Shown here: piece after piece, positions 19,635 to 29,070 of the stretch
Numbering within the stretch: the stretch's first letter is position 1
How the letters are laid out: each line of letters starts with the position of its first letter
Assembly (NCBI RefSeq): GCF_963678635.1
Contig: NW_026970685.1
Span: forward strand, 35,001-64,070
Length of the DNA stretch: 29,070 nucleotides
DNA from: Symsagittifera roscoffensis
Lineage: Eukaryota > Xenacoelomorpha > Acoela > Convolutidae
Direction: 5' to 3'
The notes under the pieces: generated by a model
The model's input: the letters and a program-made list of their open reading frames with translations, nothing else
Databases searched by the model: none
What the model was told of the DNA's origin: nothing
Made by a program: the position numbers and the translations under genes

Positions 19635-20295
19635 AAAAAAAAAATTTTCAAAAATTTTGAAATTTTTCAAAATTTTTTTGAAAATTCTCGCTACTACCCT
19701 TCCCCTATAATACACAGAAATCTCCTAAATGAGTATTTCTGGGGAAAAATTTTTTTTTTTCAAATGCTCACCATTTGCTCAATTTTTGCTCAAAATAACT
19801 TTTGAAAACACGCCCGGAAAGCCCTGCCCATGTACTTTCCAACGCTTTTTACCCGAAGTGAATCGCACAATTTTTTGTTGACCAAAAATGCAAGAGACTG
19901 AAGTGAATTTTTTTTTTTTTTTTGAAAAAATAGCAAAAGTCAATTTTTAACTCGAGCTGGAACCTAAACTAATTTTAGTAAAAAAAATTGTAATATACCA
20001 TTAGAAAGCTATGCTCAAGGGCTTTCCAGCGGTTATAATTATATTAAAATTGAACAATTTTTTGTTGCCCGAAATTTCATTCTTCTAAACTTCGTCACTT
20101 TTTGAGCTCAAAATTGCAGTTCAGCCAAAGCGCTATAACTTTTACACCACTGGTCCGATTGGACTGAGCTTTCTACACCAACTAGCCCTCACACAGAGCT
20201 CTCTACGCTAAAATTGAAAGTTAGCTGTGCGAGCACTCCTTCATGCCTAAACAGCTGTTTTTCTGCAATTTCGAGCTGAAAAATCGAATTACAGA
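19635..20295. other. AT-rich intergenic spacer (unit 2)
   Basis: Same as 8914-9574, including the A/T tracts, whose lengths look unchanged, and the diverged 368-bp-like copy before the array. Confidence 0.7.
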
Positions 20296-23200
20296 GTTTA
20301 CGGCTCGGGTCATAACTTTTGAACCACTGGTCGCACAGCTCCCATCTTTTTCATGCAGCTGACCATAAAGCATATCTAACTTCGCTAAAATTGAAAGTGA
20401 GCTGTGCGAGCACTCCTTCAAGCTCAAACAAGCGTTTTAGAGCCCTGAGACCCCCATTTTTCAGCTCAAAATAGGGGTCTTCCGCTTCGATCAGTCGCTC
20501 CTGCAGCTCAACCAAGGGTCGCGCAAGCTCATCTAAGGTGGTTCTAAGACCTATTTTTCACGAGGAAGCGAATGGGCCTATCCCGGAAGCTCTACGAGCA
20601 AGCTTTGTTAACTTTCAAGCCAACTGAAGCAACTTCGTCAGTTTTGGACCTCATTTTGAGCTTGTTTACGGCTCGGGTCATAACTTTTGAACCACTGGTC
20701 GCACAGCTCCCATCTTTTTCATGCAGCTGACCATCAAGCATATCTAACTTCGCTAAAATTGAAAGTGAGCTGTGCGAGCACTTCTTCAAGCTCAAACAAG
20801 CGTTTTAGAGCCCTGAGACCCCCATTTTTCAGCTCAAAATAGGGGTCTTCCGCTTCGATCAGTCGCTCCTGCAGCTCAACCAAGGGTCGCGCAAGCTCAT
20901 CTAAGGTGGTTCTAAGACCTATTTTTCACGAGGAAGCGAATGGGCCTATCCCGGAAGCTCTACGAGCAAGCTTTGTTAACTTTCAAGCCAACTGAAGCAA
21001 CTTCGTCAGTTTTGGACCTCATTTTGAGCTTGTTTACGGCTCGGGTCATAACTTTTGAACCACTGGTCGCACAGCTCCCATCTTTTTCATGCAGCTGACC
21101 ATAAAGCATATCTAACTTCGCTAAAATTGAAAGTGAGCTGTGCGAGCACTCCTTCAAGCTCAAACAAGCGTTTTAGAGCCCTGAGACCCCCATTTTTCAG
21201 CTCAAAATAGGGGTCTTCCGCTTCGATCAGTCGCTCCTGCAGCTCAACCAAGGGTCGCGCAAGCTCATCTAAGGTGGTTCTAAGACCTATTTTTCACGAG
21301 GAAGCGAATGGGCCTATCCCGGAAGCTCTACGAGCAAGCTTTGTTAACTTTCAAGCCAACTGAAGCAACTTCGTCAGTTTTGGACCTCATTTTGAGCTTG
21401 TTTACGGCTCGGGTCATAACTTTTGAACCACTGGTCGCACAGCTCCCATCTTTTTCATGCAGCTGACCATCAAGCATATCTAACTTCGCTAAAATTGAAA
21501 GTGAGCTGTGCGAGCACTCCTTCAAGCTCAAACAAGCGTTTTAGAGCCCTGAGACCCCCATTTTTCAGCTCAAAATAGGGGTCTTCCGCTTCGATCAGTC
21601 GCTCCTGCAGCTCAACCAAGGGTCGCGCAAGCTCATCTAAGGTGGTTCTAAGACCTATTTTTCACGAGGAAGCGAATGGGCTTATCCCGGAAGCTCTACG
21701 AGCAAGCTTTGTTAACTTTCAAGCCAACTGAAGCAACTTCGTCAGTTTTGGACCTCATTTTGAGCTTGTTTACGGCTCGGGTCATAACTTTTGAACCACT
21801 GGTCGCACAGCTCCCATCTTTTTCATGCAGCTGACCATCAAGCATATCTAACTTCGCTAAAATTGAAAGTGAGCTGTGCGAGCACTCCTTCAAGCTCAAA
21901 CAAGCGTTTTAGAGCCCTGAGACCCCCATTTTTCAGCTCAAAATAGGGGTCTTCCGCTTCGATCAGTCGCTCCTGCAGCTCAACCAAGGGTCGCGCAAGC
22001 TCATCTAAGGTGGTTCTAAGACCTATTTTTCACGAGGAAGCGAATGGGCTTATCCCGGAAGCTCTACGAGCAAGCTTTGTTAACTTTCAAGCCAACTGAA
22101 GCAACTTCGTCAGTTTTGGACCTCATTTTGAGCTTGTTTACGGCTCGGGTCATAACTTTTGAACCACTGGTCGCACAGCTCCCATCTTTTTCATGCAGCT
22201 GACCATCAAGCATATCTAACTTCGCTAAAATTGAAAGTGAGCTGTGCGAGCACTCCTTCAAGCTCAAACAAGCGTTTTAGAGCCCTGAGACCCCCATTTT
22301 TCAGCTCAAAATAGGGGTCTTCCGCTTCGATCAGTCGCTCCTGCAGCTCAACCAAGGGTCGCGCAAGCTCATCTAAGGTGGTTCTAAGACCTATTTTTCA
22401 CGAGGAAGCGAATGGGCCTATCCCGGAAGCTCTACGAGCAAGCTTTGTTAACTTTCAAGCCAACTGAAGCAACTTCGTCAGTTTTGGACCTCATTTTTAG
22501 CTTGTTTACGGCTCGGGTCATAACTTTTGAACCACTGGTCGCACAGCTCCCATCTTTTTCATGCAGCTGACCATCAAGCATATCTAACTTCGCTAAAATT
22601 GAAAGTGAGCTGTGCGAGCACTCCTTCAAGCTCAAACAAGCGTTTTAGAGCCCTGAGACCCCCATTTTTCAGCTCAAAATAGGGGTCTTCCGCTTCGATC
22701 AGTCGCTCCTGCAGCTCAACCAAGGGTCGCGCAAGCTCATCTAAGGTGGTTCTAAGACCTATTTTTCACGAGGAAGCGAATGGGCCTATCCCGGAAGCTC
22801 TACGAGCAAGCTTTGTTAACTTTCAAGCCAACTGAAGCAACTTCGTCAGTTTTGGACCTCATTTTGAGCTTGTTTACGGCTCGGGTCATAACTTTTGAAC
22901 CACTGGTCGCACAGCTCCCATCTTTTTCATGCAGCTGACCATAAAGCATATCTAACTTCGCTAAAATTGAAAGTGAGCTGTGCGAGCACTCCTTCAAGCT
23001 CAAACAAGCGTTTTAGAGCCCTGAGACCCCCATTTTTCAGCTCAAAATAGGGGTCTTCCGCTTCGATCAGTCGCTCCTGCAGCTCAACCAAGGGTCGCGC
23101 AAGCTCATCTAAGGTGGTTCTAAGACCTATTTTTCACGAGGAAGCGAATGGGCCTATCCCGGAAGCTCTACGAGCAAGCTTTGTTAACTTTCAAGCCAAC

Positions 23201-25159
23201 TGAAGCAACTTCGTCAGTTTTGGACCTCATTTTGAGCTTGTTTACGGCTCGGGTCATAACTTTTGAACCACTGGTCGCACAGCTCCCATCTTTTTCATGC
23301 AGCTGACCATCAAGCATATCTAACTTCGCTAAGATTGAAAGTGAGCTGTGCGAGCACTCCTTCAAGCTCAAACAAGCGTTTTAGAGCCCTGAGACCCCCA
23401 TTTTTCAGCTCAAAATAGGGGTCTTCCGCTTCGATCAGTCGCTCCTGCAGCTCAACCAAGGGTCGCGCAAGCTCATCTAAGGTGGTTCTAAGACCTATTT
23501 TTCACGAGGAAGCGAATGGGCTTATCCCGGAAGCTCTACGAGCAAGCTTTGTTAACTTTCAAGCCAACTGAAGCAACTTCGTCAGTTTTGGACCTCATTT
23601 TGAGCTTGTTTACGGCTCGGGTCATAACTTTTGAACCACTGGTCGCACAGCTCCCATCTTTTTCATGCAGCTGACCATCAAGCATATCTAACTTCGCTAA
23701 AATTGAAAGTGAGCTGTGCGAGCACTCCTTCAAGCTCAAACAAGCGTTTTAGAGCCCTGAGACCCCCATTTTTCAGCTCAAAATAGGGGTCTTCCGCTTC
23801 GATCAGTCGCTCCTGCAGCTCAACCAAGGGTCGCGCAAGCTCATCTAAGGTGGTTCTAAGACCTATTTTTCACGAGGAAGCGAATGGGCCTATCCCGGAA
23901 GCTCTACGAGCAAGCTTTGTTAACTTTCAAGCCAACTGAAGCAACTTCGTCAGTTTTGGACCTCATTTTGAGCTTGTTTACGGCTCGGGTCATAACTTTT
24001 GAACCACTGGTCGCACAGCTCCCATCTTTTTCATGCAGCTGACCATCAAGCATATCTAACTTCGCTAAAATTGAAAGTGAGCTGTGCGAGCACTCCTTCA
24101 AGCTCAAACAAGCGTTTTAGAGCCCTGAGACCCCCATTTTTCAGCTCAAAATAGGGGTCTTCCGCTTCGATCAGTCGCTCCTGCAGCTCAACCAAGGGTC
24201 GCGCAAGCTCATCTAAGGTGGTTCTAAGACCTATTTTTCACGAGGAAGCGAATGGGCTTATCCCGGAAGCTCTACGAGCAAGCTTTGTTAACTTTCAAGC
24301 CAACTGAAGCAACTTCGTCAGTTTTGGACCTCATTTTGAGCTTGTTTACGGCTCGGGTCATAACTTTTGAACCACTGGTCGCACAGCTCCCATCTTTTTC
24401 ATGCAGCTGACCATCAAGCATATCTAACTTCGCTAAAATTGAAAGTGAGCTGTGCGAGCACTCCTTCAAGCTCAAACAAGCGTTTTAGAGCCCTGAGACC
24501 CCCATTTTTCAGCTCAAAATAGGGGTCTTCCGCTTCGATCAGTCGCTCCTGCAGCTCAACCAAGGGTCGCGCAAGCTCATCTAAGGTGGTTCTAAGACCT
24601 ATTTTTCACGAGGAAGCGAATGGGCTTATCCCGGAAGCTCTACGAGCAAGCTTTGTTAACTTTCAAGCCAACTGAAGCAACTTCGTCAGTTTTGGACCTC
24701 ATTTTGAGCTTGTTTACGGCTCGGGTCATAACTTTTGAACCACTGGTCGCACAGCTCCCATCTTTTTCATGCAGCTGACCATCAAGCATATCTAACTTCG
24801 CTAAAATTGAAAGTGAGCTGTGCGAGCACTCCTTCAAGCTCAAACAAGCGTTTTAGAGCCCTGAGACCCCCATTTTTCAGCTCAAAATAGGGGTCTTCCG
24901 CTTCGATCAGTCGCTCCTGCAGCTCAACCAAGGGTCGCGCAAGCTCATCTAAGGTGGTTCTAAGACCTATTTTTCACGAGGAAGCGAATGGGCCTATCCC
25001 GGAAGCTCTACGAGCAAGCTTTGTTAACTTTCAAGCCAACTGAAGCAACTTCGTCAGTTTTGGACCTCATTTTGAGCTTGTTTACGGCTCGGGTCATAAC
25101 TTTTGAACCACTGGTCGCACAGCTCCCATCTTTTTCATGCAGCTGACCATCAAGCATAT
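20296..25159. repeat. 368-bp intergenic spacer array, 13.2 copies (unit 2)
   Basis: Thirteen full copies plus 80 bp, against five in unit 1. Copies are near identical; marks include CATAAAGC in copies 1, 3 and 8, CTTCTTC only in copy 2, a unique ATTTTTAGC at the end of copy 6, and a unique GCTAAGATTG in copy 9. Copies mix these marks, so single copies can be told apart. The array stops inside a unit at CAAGCATAT, followed by different sequence. Confidence 0.97.
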
Positions 25160-25202
25160 TGACAAAATTTGACTCCTAAATGAGTATTACTGGCACAAAA
25201 GA

Positions 25203-25233
<31 letters not shown>
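25160..25233. other. Array edge with echo of unit spacer and A28 tract
   Basis: After the array break comes TGACAAAATTTGA, then CTCCTAAATGAGTATTACTGG (25173-25193), matching 9001-9021 and 19722-19742 with one mismatch, then an uninterrupted run of 28 A (25206-25233). It resembles the AT-rich spacer upstream of 18S, so it may be a remnant of another unit's spacer. Confidence 0.8.
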
Positions 25234-25238
<5 letters not shown>

Positions 25239-25710
25239 GTGTAGTAACATTGTTACTGGTGCTTATTCAATCTTTTCTTCCTTCTCTTCACTGGTTCATC
25301 TCTTTAACACTGCCCAGCTTTTAGCTCGTGAAAGAGCTCAGACCGACTGCTACTGCTGATAGTTAACTCCTAAAGCAGTTCTTCTAGGTACTAGCGTTAG
25401 TTAGTACCTACTTGCTTTCTGATCGGTCAGTGTCTTTAATTGGAATGAAGACCAGGCAGAAGTAGGCCTCCGAGCATCCTGGTGCTCTCCCAGTTTCTGA
25501 CGTTGGGACTTCGCTGAAATTCGTTTACTTGCTACTTAACCGTCTTTCGGCTATCTTTCGGGTACTTGCTACTTTTACTTGACCGTACATCGTCACCGCC
25601 TTGAGTCAAGCTAACTTACTTAACTTAACTAAGTTAACTTGACTGACTTGCTTGAGTCTAAGCAACTCTAATCAAGCCTTCTTTCGGGAATCTGACTCTC
25701 TCTTAATATG
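25234..25710. other. Non-repeated spacer with several dyads
   Basis: No rRNA gene or ORF recognised in 477 bp. It holds a run of inverted repeats: AGTAACA-T-TGTTACT (25243-25257), AGCTC/GAGCT (25323-25327 and 25334-25338), a 9-bp stem TAGGTACTA/TAGTACCTA (25385-25393 and 25402-25410) and TTAACTT/AAGTTAA (25620-25626 and 25631-25637). ATCTTTCGGG appears near 25550 and TTCTTTCGGGAATCT near 25680, as in the adjacent array. Possible roles (promoter, terminator or 3' external spacer) cannot be told from the sequence. Confidence 0.6.
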
Positions 25711-25802
25711 ATGCACCACAGAGCAAGGTACTTTGACTGGGAGCCAATCCCCAGTCTCATGCTATCATGCACCACCGTCTCTCTTGCCATCATGGACTTT
25801 CT
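25711..25802. repeat. ITS1-like lead-in to the 168-bp array
   Basis: ATGCACCAC, then CTTTGACTGGGAGCCAATCC, CCAGTCTCATGCTATC and CATGCACCACCGTCTCTC follow in the order found in ITS1 4876-4996, directly before the start of the repeat array, as in ITS1. The region is therefore collinear with ITS1, not only alike in one motif. Confidence 0.85.
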
Positions 25803-28800
25803 AAGGATCACCATGAAGGATCACCTTGAGTCAACCTAACTTGCATCAGGTTAACTCTCTTTAAACCATCTTTCGGGAATCTAAGGTGATCCATTACGGA
25901 CTACCTTGAGCTAATCTAACCTTAGTTAGATCAACTCTAGATGGACCATCTTAGATGGACCATCTATCAAAGGATCACCAAGAAGGATCACCTTGAGTCA
26001 ACCTAACTTGCATCAGGTTAACTCTCTTTAAACCATCTTTCGGGAATCTGAGGTGATCCATTAAGGACTACCTTGAGCTAATCTAACCTTAGTTAGATCA
26101 ACTCTTAGATGGACCATCTTAGATGGACCATCTATCAAAGGATCACCAAGAAGGATCACCTTGAGTCAACCTAACTTGCATCAGGTCAACTCTCTTTAAA
26201 CCATCTTTCGGGAATCTAAGGTGATCCATTAAGGACTACCTTGAGCTAATCTAACCTTAGTTAGATCAACTCTTAGATGGACCATCTTAGATGGACCATC
26301 TATCAAAGGATCACCAAGAAGGATCACCTTGAGTCAACCTAACTTGCATCAGGTTAACTCTCTTTAAACCATCTTTCGGGAATCTGAGGTGATCCATTAA
26401 GGACTACCTTGAGCTAATCTAACCTTAGTTAGATCAACTCTTAGATGGACCATCTTAGATGGACCATCTATCAAAGGATCACCAAGAAGGATCACCTTGA
26501 GTCAACCTAACTTGCATCAGGTTAACTCTCTTTAAACCATCTTTCGGGAATCTGAGGTGATCCATTAAGGACTACCTTGAGCTAATCTAACCTTAGTTAG
26601 ATCAACTCTTAGATGGACCATCTTAGATGGACCATCTATCAAAGGATCACCAAGAAGGATCACCTTGAGTCAACCTAACTTGCATCAGGTCAACTCTCTT
26701 TAAACCATCTTTCGGGAATCTAAGGTGATCCATTAAGGACTACCTTGAGCTAATCTAACCTTAGTTAGATCAACTCTTAGATGGACCATCTTAGATGGAC
26801 CATCTATCAAAGGATCACCAAGAAGGATCACCTTGAGTCAACCTAACTTGCATCAGGTCAACTCTCTTTAAACCATCTTTCGGGAATCTAAGGTGATCCA
26901 TTAAGGACTACCTTGAGCTAATCTAACCTTAGTTAGATCAACTCTAGATGGACCATCTTAGATGGACCATCTATCAAAGGATCACCATTAAGGATCACCT
27001 TGAGTCAACCTAACTTGCATCAGGTTAACTCTCTTTAAACCATCTTTCGGGAATCTAAGGTGATCCATTAAGGACTACCTTGAGCTAATCTAACCTTAGT
27101 TAGATCAACTCTAGATGGACCATCTTAGATGGACCATCTATCAAAGGATCACCAAGAAGGATCACCTTGAGTCAACCTAACTTGCATCAGGTTAACTCTC
27201 TTTAAACCATCTTTCGGGAATCTGAGGTGATCCATTAAGGACTACCTTGAGCTAATCTAACCTTAGTTAGATCAACTCTAGATGGACCATCTTAGATGGA
27301 CCATCTATCAAAGGATCACCATTAAGGATCACCTTGAGTCAACCTAACTTGCATCAGGTTAACTCTCTTTAAACCATCTTTCGGGAATCTAAGGTGATCC
27401 ATTAAGGACTACCTTGAGCTAATCTAACCTTAGTTAGATCAACTCTTAGATGGACCATCTTAGATGGACCATCTATCAAAGGATCACCAAGAAGGATCAC
27501 CTTGAGTCAACCTAACTTGCATCAGGTCAACTCTCTTTAAACCATCTTTCGGGAATCTAAGGTGATCCATTAAGGACTACCTTGAGCTAATCTAACCTTA
27601 GTTAGATCAACTCTAGATGGACCATCTTAGATGGACCATCTATCAAAGGATCACCATTAAGGATCACCTTGAGTCAACCTAACTTGCATCAGGTTAACTC
27701 TCTTTAAACCATCTTTCGGGAATCTAAGGTGATCCATTAAGGACTACCTTGAGCTAATCTAACCTTAGTTAGATCAACTCTAGATGGACCATCTTAGATG
27801 GACCATCTATCAAAGGATCACCAAGAAGGATCACCTTGAGTCAACCTAACTTGCATCAGGTTAACTCTCTTTAAACCATCTTTCGGGAATCTGAGGTGAT
27901 CCATTAAGGACTACCTTGAGCTAATCTAACCTTAGTTAGATCAACTCTTAGATGGACCATCTTAGATGGACCATCTATCAAAGGATCACCAAGAAGGATC
28001 ACCTTGAGTCAACCTAACTTGCATCAGGTCAACTCTCTTTAAACCATCTTTCGGGAATCTAAGGTGATCCATTAAGGACTACCTTGAGCTAATCTAACCT
28101 TAGTTAGATCAACTCTTAGATGGACCATCTTAGATGGACCATCTATCAAAGGATCACCAAGAAGGATCACCTTGAGTCAACCTAACTTGCATCAGGTCAA
28201 CTCTCTTTAAACCATCTTTCGGGAATCTAAGGTGATCCATTAAGGACTACCTTGAGCTAATCTAACCTTAGTTAGATCAACTCTAGATGGACCATCTTAG
28301 ATGGACCATCTATCAAAGGATCACCATTAAGGATCACCTTGAGTCAACCTAACTTGCATCAGGTTAACTCTCTTTAAACCATCTTTCGGGAATCTAAGGT
28401 GATCCATTAAGGACTACCTTGAGCTAATCTAACCTTAGTTAGATCAACTCTTAGATGGACCATCTTAGATGGACCATCTATCAAAGGATCACCAAGAAGG
28501 ATCACCTTGAGTCAACCTAACTTGCATCAGGTCAACTCTCTTTAAACCATCTTTCGGGAATCTAAGGTGATCCATTAAGGACTACCTTGAGCTAATCTAA
28601 CCTTAGTTAGATCAACTCTAGATGGACCATCTTAGATGGACCATCTATCAAAGGATCACCAAGAAGGATCACCTTGAGTCAACCTAACTTGCATCAGGTC
28701 AACTCTCTTTAAACCATCTTTCGGGAATCTAAGGTGATCCATTAAGGACTACCTTGAGCTAATCTAACCTTAGTTAGATCAACTCTTAGATGGACCATCT

Positions 28801-29070
28801 TAGATGGACCATCTATCAAAGGATCACCAAGAAGGATCACCTTGAGTCAACCTAACTTGCATCAGGTTAACTCTCTTTAAACCATCTTTCGGGAATCTGA
28901 GGTGATCCATTAAGGACTACCTTGAGCTAATCTAACCTTAGTTAGATCAACTCTTAGATGGACCATCTTAGATGGACCATCTATCAAAGGATCACCAAGA
29001 AGGATCACCTTGAGTCAACCTAACTTGCATCAGGTTAACTCTCTTTAAACCATCTTTCGGGAATCTGAGG
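25803..29070. repeat. 167/168-bp tandem array paralogous to an ITS1 segment, cut by window edge
   Basis: About 19.5 copies of AAGGATCACCAAGAAGGATC…TAGATGGACCATCTATC; the period is 167 or 168 bp, depending on CTCTAGATGG or CTCTTAGATGG. Each unit has a perfect 10-bp inverted repeat GGATCACCTT/AAGGTGATCC (first at 25818-25827 and 25883-25892), a hairpin ATCTAAC-CTTA-GTTAGAT and two GATGG-A-CCATC palindromes. Three subtypes are mixed along the array. The first copy is the most diverged (CCATGAAGG, CATTACGG). The array continues past the right edge. Confidence 0.95.

Noticed and set aside
712-24843. Open reading frames of 64-86 codons on both strands, many repeated with identical protein
   Set aside because: They lie in rRNA genes, spacers or tandem repeats and recur only with the repeat. 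There is no family resemblance, no longer frame and no codon-level conservation.
9871-24843. Regularly spaced minus-strand 67-codon frames (start MSLKECSHSS) as a gene family
   Set aside because: They recur at exactly 368 bp, the array period, and neighbouring non-frame sequence is equally conserved. No selection on the frame is visible.
25234-25710. 5S rRNA or small nuclear RNA gene in the unique spacer
   Set aside because: No internal control-region motif of 5S, and no recognisable snRNA or tRNA core on either strand.

Overview
The window is ribosomal DNA from a eukaryote, most likely an animal. It carries two near-identical rDNA units, both transcribed from the minus strand, plus large spacer repeat arrays. 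Reading the reverse complement gives recognisable 18S, 5.8S and 28S rRNA with the conserved metazoan core strings, so the order in transcript sense runs right to left. The 18S looks like that of a fast-evolving animal; I cannot name the phylum from the sequence alone. I see no protein-coding gene. Every open frame of 64-86 codons lies inside rRNA, spacer or tandem repeats and recurs only because the DNA recurs.

Unit 1, in transcript order: a 368-bp repeat array (9575-11414), AT-rich spacer (8914-9574), 5' external spacer with three 357-bp repeats (7406-8913), 18S (5589-7405), an unusually long ITS1 of about 3.6 kb (1951-5588), 5.8S (1808-1950), ITS2 (1484-1807), and the 5' part of 28S (1-1483), which runs off the left edge. 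Unit 2 repeats this at +11,078 bp. Its 28S keeps only the first ~1.13 kb (11429-12561) and is then joined straight to the 368-bp spacer array of unit 1, so unit 2 is structurally a broken unit. Its own 368-bp array is much longer (13.2 copies, 20296-25159). To the right lie ~0.55 kb of unlike spacer with an A28 tract and hairpins, then a 167/168-bp array (25803-29070) that leaves the window.

The most unusual part is ITS1. It is a mosaic of pieces of the rDNA unit itself: (a) 5.6 copies of a 332-bp repeat that is ITS2 fused to the 3' end of ITS1 with the 5.8S gene cut out; (b) two copies of a 28S 3'-terminal fragment carrying the sarcin-ricin loop, each joined to a 17-nt stretch of 28S domain II; (c) 38-bp hairpin repeats; (d) 100-bp repeats that share motifs with the 5' external spacer; and (e) one copy of the sequence that forms the right-hand 168-bp array. 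Sequence has therefore moved repeatedly between ITS1, ITS2, ETS, IGS and 28S. Several inverted repeats vary between copies in ways that keep G-U pairing only on the minus (pre-rRNA) strand, which suggests RNA structure is being kept.

I did not identify a Pol I promoter or terminator with certainty. Boundaries of mature rRNAs are set by homology to conserved ends and may be off by several bases.
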